From: Candidatus Gastranaerophilales bacterium | GTDB lineage: Bacteria; Cyanobacteriota; Vampirovibrionia; Gastranaerophilales; Gastranaerophilaceae | Direction of reading: 5' to 3' | NCBI GenBank assembly: GCA_900752845.1 | Contig: CAADWU010000070.1 | Coordinates: 1-12,532, forward strand | Length of the DNA stretch: 12,532 bases | Shown here: positions 7,596-12,532 of the stretch, one piece after another | How the letters are laid out: each line of letters begins with the position of its first letter | Position numbering within the stretch: the stretch's first letter is position 1 | Made by a program: the position numbers and the translations under genes | The notes under the pieces: generated by a model | What the model saw: the letters and a program-made list of their open reading frames with translations, nothing else | Database searches by the model: none | What the model was told of the DNA's origin: nothing

Positions 7596-8036
7596 ATGAC
7601 AAACAAAATTACAGGAAATGGGAAACAAACAGATTTGAAAGCTCTGCAAGCATACTATGAAGCATTGCAGGCTAAGAAAAATGAAAAAGATCAAAAAACA
7701 GAACAAAAAACTACTGCAAAAGCAGAAATTAAAAAAGTTGATGTAAGCGCTCTTGATGCAACAGCAGCTCAAATTTGGGGTATTCAGTTAACTAAATCCA
7801 CTGATACATCCGAAAAAGCAACACGTGCAAGAATTGAACTTGCAATGAAAAATGACCCGTTCTTCATAGCATTGAATGATTTGCATGGTATTGAAGAAGA
7901 CGGAAGTTTTATGTCCTTTGCATTGGCTAACATCAAAGGCGTTGATACAGATAAATTAAATAAACACTTAAACAGAGCAGTAAGCAATGAAACACAGCAA
8001 GGTGTTGCTGAATTAATGGACTTGATGCTCGTATAA
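7596..8036 (+). CDS. Small cysteine-free protein of unknown function, gene 2
   Basis: The family is not recognised. The protein has 146 residues. It begins MTNKITGNGKQT, then has a Lys/Gln/Glu-rich, likely helical or disordered segment to about residue 48, and a compact helical region (about 50-146) with NDPFFIALNDLHGIEEDGSF and a hydrophobic C-terminus, MDLMLV. There is no cysteine, signal peptide or membrane segment. GGAG at 7583-7586 is well placed for this ATG. The gene shares its leader motif, ribosome-binding block, trailer motif and terminator stem with the preceding gene. A short stretch (WGIQLTKSTDTSEKA here, LGFYKTSSTPKDIA there) could reflect remote homology, but that is weak. The function is unknown. 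Confidence 0.82.
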   Translation: MTNKITGNGKQTDLKALQAYYEALQAKKNEKDQKTEQKTTAKAEIKKVDVSALDATAAQIWGIQLTKSTDTSEKATRARIELAMKNDPFFIALNDLHGIEEDGSFMSFALANIKGVDTDKLNKHLNRAVSNETQQGVAELMDLMLV

Positions 8037-8054
8037 AGCACTTATAAATACAAC

Positions 8055-8065
8055 ATTTACTCACA
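8055..8065 (-). repeat. 3' flanking motif of small-protein gene 2
   Basis: ATTTACTCACA is identical to the motif after gene 1, begins 19 bases after the stop codon, and is the reverse complement (10 of 11) of the leader motif at 7570. Confidence 0.85.
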
Positions 8066-8076
8066 CTATTTTAAAT

Positions 8077-8107
8077 TGACCGATGTAATCATTATATCGG
8101 TTTTTTT
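8077..8107 (+). terminator. Intrinsic terminator of small-protein gene 2
   Basis: ACCGAT (8079-8084) pairs with ATCGGT (8096-8101), with extra weak pairs inside, followed by a run of T to 8107. The stem core is the same as in the terminator after gene 1. Confidence 0.85.
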
Positions 8108-8121
8108 ATGATAAATTAGTA

Positions 8122-8127
8122 TATAAT
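8122..8127 (+). promoter_or_regulatory. -10 element of the phosphoesterase gene
   Basis: A perfect TATAAT ends 7 bases before ATG 8135, directly after the preceding terminator. No good -35 is visible and no Shine-Dalgarno exists, so a leaderless transcript is predicted. Confidence 0.5.
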
Positions 8128-8134
8128 AATATAT

Positions 8135-8899
8135 ATGAAATTTTTATTTGTCATAACACTGTTTATAAGTTTACTTATTTGGTCTGTTTGTTTAGAGCCG
8201 TATATTTTAACGGTTAAGCATATTTCAGTTAAGGATGATAAACTTAAAGGGTTGAAAGTTGCGTTTGCGAGCGATTTTCATATCAAACCTTACGAAAAAT
8301 TCAGACTTCAAAGGATTGTAAAACTTATAAACAAACAAAATGCTGACATTGTGCTTCTTGGCGGGGATTTTGTAAACGGTCATGATGGCTCTTTTACCAT
8401 GCCGATTGAACACATTTCAAAGGAATTATCGAAAATTAACACACGCCCTTATGCAGTAATCGGAAACCATGACGGCTGGCAGGGAAAAGAACAAATAATT
8501 TCATCTCTCGAAAAAAATAATATAAAAGTATTAATGAACGAAAATATTTGTTTTGAAAAATTCTGCATCGCAGGTGTGGATGATATGCAAACAGGCAAAC
8601 CCGATATAACAAAAGCATTAAACGGTGCAGACATGCCGGTAATACTTTTATCACATACACCTGATATAATGCCTGAAGTGCCTTATGATGTTAACTTAAC
8701 TCTTGCAGGACATCTGCATGGCGGTCAAATCAGATTGAATGGCGCAATTACTGTACCTTCCGCATACGGAAAAAAGTATGCAAACGGCTTTTTAAATGAC
8801 AAAGGTAAAAAAGTTTATACCACAAAAGGTCTGGGTACAAGCATTTTACCTTTAAGGTTTAATTGTTTTCCTGAAATAGTTGTAATTAATTTCAATTAA
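8135..8899 (+). CDS. Membrane-anchored metallophosphoesterase (YkuE-like)
   Basis: This 254-residue calcineurin-like phosphoesterase carries one N-terminal membrane segment (about residues 3-20), after which the catalytic domain probably faces away from the cytoplasm. The metal-binding motifs are complete: D47 and H49 (SDFHI), D78 (GGDFVNG), N111 and H112 (GNHDG), H174 (SHTPD), and H193/H195 (AGHLHGGQ). The AGHxHGGQ ending is typical of the YkuE group. That group includes phosphodiesterases, and a Chlamydia relative (LpxG) acts as a UDP-2,3-diacylglucosamine pyrophosphatase. A role in lipid or envelope metabolism is therefore possible, but the substrate cannot be read from sequence. The stop overlaps the convergent Cro-like gene by 4 bases. 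Confidence 0.9.
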   Translation: MKFLFVITLFISLLIWSVCLEPYILTVKHISVKDDKLKGLKVAFASDFHIKPYEKFRLQRIVKLINKQNADIVLLGGDFVNGHDGSFTMPIEHISKELSKINTRPYAVIGNHDGWQGKEQIISSLEKNNIKVLMNENICFEKFCIAGVDDMQTGKPDITKALNGADMPVILLSHTPDIMPEVPYDVNLTLAGHLHGGQIRLNGAITVPSAYGKKYANGFLNDKGKKVYTTKGLGTSILPLRFNCFPEIVVINFN

Positions 8900-9111
8900 T
8901 CAAAATCCAAAAGTTCTTTCAGATTTACGCCTAACGTGTCGGCAATAATTTTCAATTTTGTCAAAGTTATATCAGTTTTAGCTGTTTCTACCATAGCAAT
9001 AGTAGAACGGGATATTCCGTTAACATCTAAAAAGTCATCCTGCTTAATATTTTTCTCTTTTCTGATTTTTTTTAAATGTTGAGCAAATTTTTTCAGATAT
9101 TCGTTATCCAT
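8896..9111 (-). CDS. Small Cro/CI-type (XRE) transcriptional regulator
   Basis: This 71-residue protein consists only of a Cro/CI helix-turn-helix. HLKKIRKEKNIKQDDFLDVN leads into the recognition segment GISRSTIAMVETAK, followed by LTKLKIIADTLGVNLKELL. It has no sensor or protease domain, like small phage-type or toxin-antitoxin-linked repressors. It is convergent with the phosphoesterase (4-base overlap) and divergent from a 51-residue ORF. Two near-identical 16-base repeats lie just upstream (9121-9136 and 9147-9162) and probably serve as its operators. The ATG has GATAAT ending 6 bases upstream and no Shine-Dalgarno. Autoregulation and control of the divergent small gene are inferred from layout. 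Confidence 0.88.
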   Translation of the reverse strand: MDNEYLKKFAQHLKKIRKEKNIKQDDFLDVNGISRSTIAMVETAKTDITLTKLKIIADTLGVNLKELLDFD

Positions 9112-9117
9112 GTGTTT

Positions 9118-9123
9118 ATTATC
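9118..9123 (-). promoter_or_regulatory. -10 element of the Cro-like gene
   Basis: On the minus strand GATAAT ends 6 bases before the ATG. It overlaps the first operator-like repeat, so a bound repressor would block it. The -35 is weak (TTTCAA, 9146-9141). Confidence 0.42.
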
Positions 9124-9162
9124 AGCTATATTGACACCTCTTGAAAATCAGCCACATTGACA
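9121..9162. promoter_or_regulatory. Paired 16-bp repeats, probable operators
   Basis: ATCAGCTATATTGACA (9121-9136) and ATCAGCCACATTGACA (9147-9162) match at 14 of 16 positions. Their starts are 26 bases apart, about 2.5 helical turns. They sit immediately upstream of the Cro-like gene and cover its putative promoter, the usual place for an autoregulatory site. Confidence 0.6.
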
Positions 9163-9210
9163 ATTTATTACGGAAATAAAAATATTTATTAATAATATTT
9201 CCCGTTTTAA

Positions 9211-9239
9211 TTGATTTATTTTTTATTATGTTGTAAAAT
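9211..9239 (+). promoter_or_regulatory. Promoter of the 51-residue ORF
   Basis: TTGATT (9211-9216), a 17-base spacer and TAAAAT (9234-9239) predict a start near 9246, leaving a leader of about 24 bases with a Shine-Dalgarno. Confidence 0.55.
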
Positions 9240-9269
9240 TGTTTTGTTACTTTCAGGAAAGGATAATAT

Positions 9270-9425
9270 ATGAATGCAAGCTTTAAAAAAGAAATGTTGA
9301 AAAACATTGATTTAACCAAAGAAATTATTAAAAATAACTTCGAAATTTCATTTGAATCTTATGTTGAAGCAAATTCTAAATTAAATTTATTAGCCTATAT
9401 TTTAATGTGTGATGACAATAAATAG
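9270..9425 (+). CDS. Small ORF, 51 residues, unknown
   Basis: The frame runs from ATG 9270 to TAG 9423-9425. AAAGGA (9258-9263) lies 6 bases before the start, and a good promoter lies upstream (9211-9239). The protein begins MNASFKKEMLKNIDLTKE and ends LLAYILMCDDNK. It is rich in Lys, Asn and Glu and probably helical, with a hydrophobic patch near the C-terminus and one cysteine. No family is recognised. It lies divergent from the Cro-like regulator across the operator-like repeats, a layout seen in small regulatory or toxin-antitoxin modules, but nothing in the protein proves such a role. No terminator follows before the protease gene. Confidence 0.55.
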   Translation: MNASFKKEMLKNIDLTKEIIKNNFEISFESYVEANSKLNLLAYILMCDDNK

Positions 9426-9465
9426 TTTTAAAGCATAATGAAAATTTTCTTTTTTAACGGAACTA

Positions 9466-9474
9466 TGCTATTAT
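9466..9474 (+). promoter_or_regulatory. Extended -10 promoter for the S41 protease gene
   Basis: TGCTATTAT is an extended -10 (TGn plus TATTAT) with no strong -35. A start near 9481 would leave a leader of about 100 bases before the protease ATG, containing the perfect palindrome GTTGTACAAC (9540-9549). Confidence 0.4.
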
Positions 9475-9583
9475 GTAAAAAAACACTTTTAAACTTTTGT
9501 AGGAAACTTTTTTATAAAGAAAACATCTTAATAATTACAGTTGTACAACAAGGTTAAGAGTATTTGGAGGAAATAGTTTAAGA

Positions 9584-10804
9584 ATGAGAAACATTATGAA
9601 GAAAAGTATTATATTTCTGGGGGCATTTTTGTTCCTGTCGGGCTGGGTTATCAGAGATAACGTTTTCGCATACAGCCCTGTGGACCTTTATGACAATGTT
9701 TGGAGATTGGTTAACATGAAGTTCGTTGACCAGACAAACAATGCTCAAAATTGGTCAAAATGGCGCCATAAATATGACAGCAAAATTTTAACAAACGAGG
9801 ATGCTTACGTTGCAATTAACACAATGGTTGCAAGTTTGAACGATCCTTACACAAAATTTTTAGATCCGAAAGAATTTGCAGATGAAACAAACTCTATTAA
9901 AGGTTCACTGAAAGGTATCGGTATTCAAATCGGAGTTAAAGACGGTAAATTAATGGTTATAGCACCGATTGAAGATACACCGGCTGAAAAAGCAGGACTT
10001 CTGGCAGATGACGAAATTCTGGAAATCGACGGTGCAAGCACTAAAGGTATTACTGTAGACAAAGCTGCGGACAAAATCAGAGGTAAAGAAGGTACTCAGG
10101 TTACACTTCTTGTAAAACGCAAAGATGCAGCTCCTAAAACATACACTATTACACGTGCAGAAATTGAAATTAAATCAATTTCACAAAAAATTCCTGACAA
10201 AATAAACATGCCTGATGATTTCTGTTATATCAGACTAAGCTCTTTTATAAGCAGAAATGCGGCAAGTGAATTTGGTACTATATTGAACAATTCTAAGAAC
10301 AAAAAAGGATTTATCATCGATCTTCGTTCAAATCCGGGCGGACTTTTAACAAACGCTATTTATATATCCGATATGTTCCTTGACGGAGGCACAATCGTAA
10401 GTACCGTTGACAGAGACGGATATAAAGAAACTCAAAGAGCTTCATCAGGTGTTTATACAAAAAAACCCGTAGTAGTATTGATTAACAAAGGTTCTGCATC
10501 AGCATCGGAAATCTTCTCAGGTGCTATGAAAGACAACCACAGAGCAGTTATTATCGGTGAACAATCATTCGGTAAAGGACTTGTTCAGGAAATCAACAAA
10601 CTTCCTTACGAAGCAGGTATTAATATCACAATCCAAAAATATTTAACTCCTAACGGAACAGATATTAACAAAAAAGGTATTTCTCCTGACATTGAAGTTA
10701 AATTAACTGAAGAAGATATTAAAAACAAAAATGATGTTCAATTGAAAAAAGCTATTGAAGTTTTAAGCAAAATGACTAACGGACAATCCTTAGCAGTTCA
10801 ATAG
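9584..10804 (+). CDS. ctpA: Exported carboxyl-terminal processing protease, S41 family
   Basis: CtpA-type serine proteases use a Ser/Lys dyad to trim or degrade exported proteins from their C-termini. The 406-residue protein starts with a basic stretch and hydrophobic segment (about 8-29) ending in VFA, consistent with a cleaved signal peptide or a membrane anchor. NDPYTKFLDPKEF (86-98) resembles cyanobacterial CtpA. A PDZ domain covers about 108-180 (GIGIQIG, APIEDTPAEKAGLLADDEIL). The protease core has GFIIDLRSNPGG (242-253), the nucleophile S306 in GSASASEIFSGAM and general base K331 in GEQSFGKGLVQ, spaced 25 residues apart as in E. coli Prc. All key residues are present. GGAGG (9566-9570) lies 13 bases before the ATG, rather far. 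An alternative ATG at 9596 is further away. A terminator follows. Confidence 0.95.
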   Translation: MRNIMKKSIIFLGAFLFLSGWVIRDNVFAYSPVDLYDNVWRLVNMKFVDQTNNAQNWSKWRHKYDSKILTNEDAYVAINTMVASLNDPYTKFLDPKEFADETNSIKGSLKGIGIQIGVKDGKLMVIAPIEDTPAEKAGLLADDEILEIDGASTKGITVDKAADKIRGKEGTQVTLLVKRKDAAPKTYTITRAEIEIKSISQKIPDKINMPDDFCYIRLSSFISRNAASEFGTILNNSKNKKGFIIDLRSNPGGLLTNAIYISDMFLDGGTIVSTVDRDGYKETQRASSGVYTKKPVVVLINKGSASASEIFSGAMKDNHRAVIIGEQSFGKGLVQEINKLPYEAGINITIQKYLTPNGTDINKKGISPDIEVKLTEEDIKNKNDVQLKKAIEVLSKMTNGQSLAVQ

Positions 10805-10829
10805 AATATAAAAAAATAAACCAACAATT

Positions 10830-10860
10830 AAAGACCTGTAATTACAGCAGGTCTTTTTTT
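10830..10860 (+). terminator. Intrinsic terminator of the S41 protease gene
   Basis: AAAGACCTG (10830-10838) pairs with CAGGTCTTT (10848-10856) followed by T residues. The left arm also begins a 12-base palindrome, CTGTAATTACAG (10836-10847), which could form a smaller competing stem. Confidence 0.9.
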
Positions 10861-10864
10861 ATTG

Positions 10865-10870
10865 TAGAAT
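10865..10870 (+). promoter_or_regulatory. -10 element of the aroK-aroB operon
   Basis: TAGAAT ends 6 bases before the aroK ATG, just after the preceding terminator. There is no Shine-Dalgarno, and the -35 is poor, so confidence is limited. Confidence 0.4.
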
Positions 10871-10876
10871 ATTTGT

Positions 10877-11386
10877 ATGAAAAAAAATATTATCTTAATC
10901 GGAATGATGGGAAGCGGCAAAACAACTGTAGGAGCAGCATTGTCAGAAAAACTGCCTGATTTTCAATACATTGATATTGACACTGAGATTGAAAAAAGCA
11001 CGCAAAAAAAGATATCAGAAATCTTTTTACAACATGGCGAACCCTATTTTCGCATGCTCGAAACCGATAAAATAAAAAAATTCTGCACCGGAGAAAAAAG
11101 AATTATTTCAGCAGGCGGCGGAGCTTTTGAAAGCGAAGAAAACAGAAAAATAATGCTGAATAAAGGAAACGTAATTTACCTTAAAGCTACTCCTGACGAA
11201 ATTTATAACCGTATTAAAAATGAAGTTCACCGTCCGCTTTTGAAAAGAAATTTTTCAATAGAAAAGATTGCATCTATTATAAAAGATAGAGAAAAAAATT
11301 ATAAAAAAGCACTTTTCACGATTGATACAACAGGCAAAAATCCACAATTTATCGTGGAAGAAATACTAGGAGTTATACATGACTAA
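10877..11386 (+). CDS. aroK: Shikimate kinase
   Basis: This enzyme phosphorylates shikimate with ATP to give shikimate 3-phosphate, the fifth step toward chorismate and the aromatic amino acids. The 169-residue protein is of normal length. It has a Walker A loop, GMMGSGKTT (9-17), the magnesium and shikimate-binding aspartates D33 and D35 (YIDIDTEIE), R59 (YFRMLE), the glycine triad G80-G82 (SAGGGAF), the lid arginine R119 (HRPLL) and R138 (KDREKNY). All expected residues are present. It is first in an operon with aroB: its stop codon lies inside the aroB start (ATGACTAA, 8-base overlap), so the two are probably translationally coupled. Confidence 0.96.
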   Translation: MKKNIILIGMMGSGKTTVGAALSEKLPDFQYIDIDTEIEKSTQKKISEIFLQHGEPYFRMLETDKIKKFCTGEKRIISAGGGAFESEENRKIMLNKGNVIYLKATPDEIYNRIKNEVHRPLLKRNFSIEKIASIIKDREKNYKKALFTIDTTGKNPQFIVEEILGVIHD

Positions 11387-12440
11387 TCTTTCGGTAAATA
11401 TTAAATCAGAAGAAAAAAATTATCCTATCTTCATTGAAGACGAAGATATTTTATTGCTGAAAGAAAAGATTTTGACCTATGTTGAGGGCAAGAAATATCT
11501 TGTTGTCATTTCACAAAAGGTTGAAAAGCTTTACGGTAAAATATTAGGATTTGCTAAAGAAAATGTTTATGTATTAAAAGACGGTGAAAAAGAAAAAAAC
11601 TTTAACAACTACAAAAAAATCACCGAACGTGCTTTGCAAATGAAACTTACAAGAAAAGATGCAATAATCGCAATAGGCGGCGGTGTCGTCGGTGACCTTG
11701 CAGGTTTTGTATCATCAACATATATGCGTGGTATTGATTTCATACAGGTTCCTACAACGCTTCTTGCATGCGTTGACAGCTCAGTTGGCGGAAAAGTTGC
11801 AATTGACACAGATTACGGAAAAAACCTTGTAGGTGCTTTTTATCAACCGAAAGCTGTTTTCATTAATCCTAACTTTTTAAAAACACTGGATGACAGGCAG
11901 TTCAAAACAGGTCTTGGTGAAGTTGTAAAATATTCTTTTATAGAAAAAAGCTGTAAGTGTGACGAGGATTTAAACCTAACAAATTTCTTGAGTGAAAATG
12001 TTGAAAAGATAATAAATCGTGACGAACGAGTTTTATCGAAGCTTATAGAAATCTGCGTGAAATTAAAAATTTCTGTAGTAGAAAAGGATGAAAAGGAAAG
12101 CGGATTAAGACGCATCCTGAATTTCGGCCACACATACGGACATGCAATAGAAAAAATAACCAAATATAAAAAATTCACACATGGCGAAGCAATTGTTGCA
12201 GGCATGAAATATGCCTTTAACCTTGCAATAAAAAGAAATTTAATAGACAAAAACTATAAATTTTTTGCAGAAGACGTAATAAAAAAATTCAATTTCGTTG
12301 AAATCCCTGAATTTGACAGAGAAAAAATGATTGAGCTGATGCAGCTGGATAAAAAAGCTTGCAATGAGAAAATAGTATTTATACTTCCAACTGACTATTC
12401 AACAGTGGAAGCCTTTGAGTTGAACAGTGAAGATTTATAA
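11379..12440 (+). CDS. aroB: 3-dehydroquinate synthase
   Basis: AroB converts DAHP to 3-dehydroquinate with NAD+ and a divalent metal, the second step of the shikimate pathway, in the cytoplasm. The 353-residue protein is of usual length. Diagnostic motifs are IGGGVVGDLAGF (99-110), PTTLLACVDSSVGGKVAID (125-143), KNLVGAFYQP (148-157), GLGEVVKYSFI (178-188) and FGHTYGHAIE (249-258). The metal ligands are expected at E181, H251 and H268 (HGEA) from the family pattern. AGGAG (11368-11372) lies 6 bases before the ATG inside the end of aroK. The stop is only 7 bases from the stop of the convergent partial gene at the right edge, with no terminator hairpin between them. Confidence 0.97.
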   Translation: MTNLSVNIKSEEKNYPIFIEDEDILLLKEKILTYVEGKKYLVVISQKVEKLYGKILGFAKENVYVLKDGEKEKNFNNYKKITERALQMKLTRKDAIIAIGGGVVGDLAGFVSSTYMRGIDFIQVPTTLLACVDSSVGGKVAIDTDYGKNLVGAFYQPKAVFINPNFLKTLDDRQFKTGLGEVVKYSFIEKSCKCDEDLNLTNFLSENVEKIINRDERVLSKLIEICVKLKISVVEKDEKESGLRRILNFGHTYGHAIEKITKYKKFTHGEAIVAGMKYAFNLAIKRNLIDKNYKFFAEDVIKKFNFVEIPEFDREKMIELMQLDKKACNEKIVFILPTDYSTVEAFELNSEDL

Positions 12441-12447
12441 TAAGATG

Positions 12448-12531
12448 TTATTCGTCAATTAGTTTAATATCACCATTATTATCTTCAATATTTTTAAAAA
12501 ACTCAGACATTTTCCAGTTAAGTCCATCAGA
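12448..12531 (-). CDS. 3' end of an unidentified gene (partial, right copy)
   Basis: Read on the minus strand, this gives the same 27-residue tail as the partial gene at the left edge, ending ...DNNGDIKLIDE. It runs convergent with aroB. Unlike the left copy it has no terminator after its stop codon, which may mean the left copy sits in the original context, or that one copy is an assembly overlap. Family and function are unknown. Confidence 0.55.
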   Translation of the reverse strand, partial: SDGLNWKMSEFFKNIEDNNGDIKLIDE

Positions 12532-12532
12532 G
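12448..12532 (-). repeat. Right arm of the 85-bp terminal inverted repeat
   Basis: This is the exact reverse complement of positions 1-85. The identity ends at the stop codon of the gene tail it contains. Flanking sequences beyond the stop differ: terminator on the left, aroB on the right. Confidence 0.95.

Noticed and set aside
6894..8065. The two small-protein units as miniature transposons with TGTGAGTAAA terminal inverted repeats
   Set aside because: The bases flanking each unit show no target-site duplication, each unit holds an intact ORF, and the motifs keep constant spacing to the ribosome-binding site and terminator, which fits expression control better than mobility.
9122..9319. 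A 65-residue minus-strand frame across the Cro-like upstream region
   Set aside because: It covers the promoter and operator repeats and the start of the better supported small ORF, and its Phe/Lys/Ile-rich composition reflects AT-rich noncoding DNA.
9438..9557. A 39-codon ORF between the small ORF and the protease gene
   Set aside because: It has no Shine-Dalgarno and its 5' part overlaps the likely extended -10 promoter of the protease gene. It also lacks the composition of a plausible protein.
10836..10847. The palindrome CTGTAATTACAG as an operator before aroK
   Set aside because: It is fully contained in the loop and arm of the protease terminator, which explains it adequately.
11843..12250. 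A 135-residue open frame antisense to aroB
   Set aside because: It lies wholly inside a well-supported aroB, has no Shine-Dalgarno or promoter, and is rich in Phe, Ser and Leu as expected from reversed AT-rich coding sequence.
1..12532. CRISPR arrays, tRNA or rRNA genes, phage or complete insertion sequences
   Set aside because: No regularly spaced repeats, cloverleaf or rRNA-like sequence, transposase or phage structural gene was found on either strand.

Overview
The window is AT-rich, bacterial and densely coded. It carries housekeeping genes (dnaG, rpoD, lepA, aroK, aroB) mixed with small regulators and uncharacterised small proteins. The carboxyl-terminal protease has a cyanobacteria-like N-terminal region (NDPYTKFLDPKEF), and RpoD is a canonical group 1 sigma factor. 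With the low GC and compact genes, this suggests a non-photosynthetic relative of Cyanobacteria such as a gut Vampirovibrionia/Gastranaerophilales member. That assignment is a family-level impression, not a computed placement.

Layout. Positions 1-85 hold the 3' end of an unknown gene, and the same 85 bases return in perfect inverted orientation at 12448-12532, so both ends of the window are the same gene tail pointing inward. A UUCG-loop terminator (88-119) closes the leftward dnaG-rpoD operon (3091 to 121). Divergent from dnaG is an orphan receiver-histidine kinase (3184-4590), followed by lepA (4633-6435). A stand-alone LuxR-type DNA-binding protein (6649-6416, minus) overlaps the lepA tail. 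Two small cysteine-free proteins of unknown function follow (6924-7427 and 7596-8036). They share matched leader, trailer and terminator modules although their proteins barely resemble each other. Then come a membrane-anchored YkuE-like metallophosphoesterase (8135-8899), a convergent Cro/CI-type regulator (9111-8896, minus), a 51-residue small ORF (9270-9425), an exported S41 protease (9584-10804) and the aroK-aroB shikimate pair (10877-12440).

How the parts fit. DnaG and RpoD pair replication priming with transcription initiation, as in the classical macromolecular synthesis operon but without rpsU here. AroK and AroB supply two shikimate pathway steps. The kinase has no output domain and the LuxR-type protein has no sensory domain, so they could be linked, but nothing in the sequence proves it.

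Two patterns cut across the genes. First, six genes that begin transcription units (dnaG, the kinase, lepA, the phosphoesterase, the Cro-like regulator and aroK) have a -10-like hexamer ending 6-9 bases before the ATG and no Shine-Dalgarno, which predicts leaderless mRNAs. Operon-internal genes and the small-protein genes have clear Shine-Dalgarno sites. Second, the two small-protein genes are each bracketed by TGTGAGTAAA before the start and its reverse complement TTTACTCACA after the stop, just before a GACCGAT-stem terminator. This is the strongest candidate for an undescribed regulatory architecture in the window. No tRNA, rRNA, CRISPR array or complete insertion sequence was seen.
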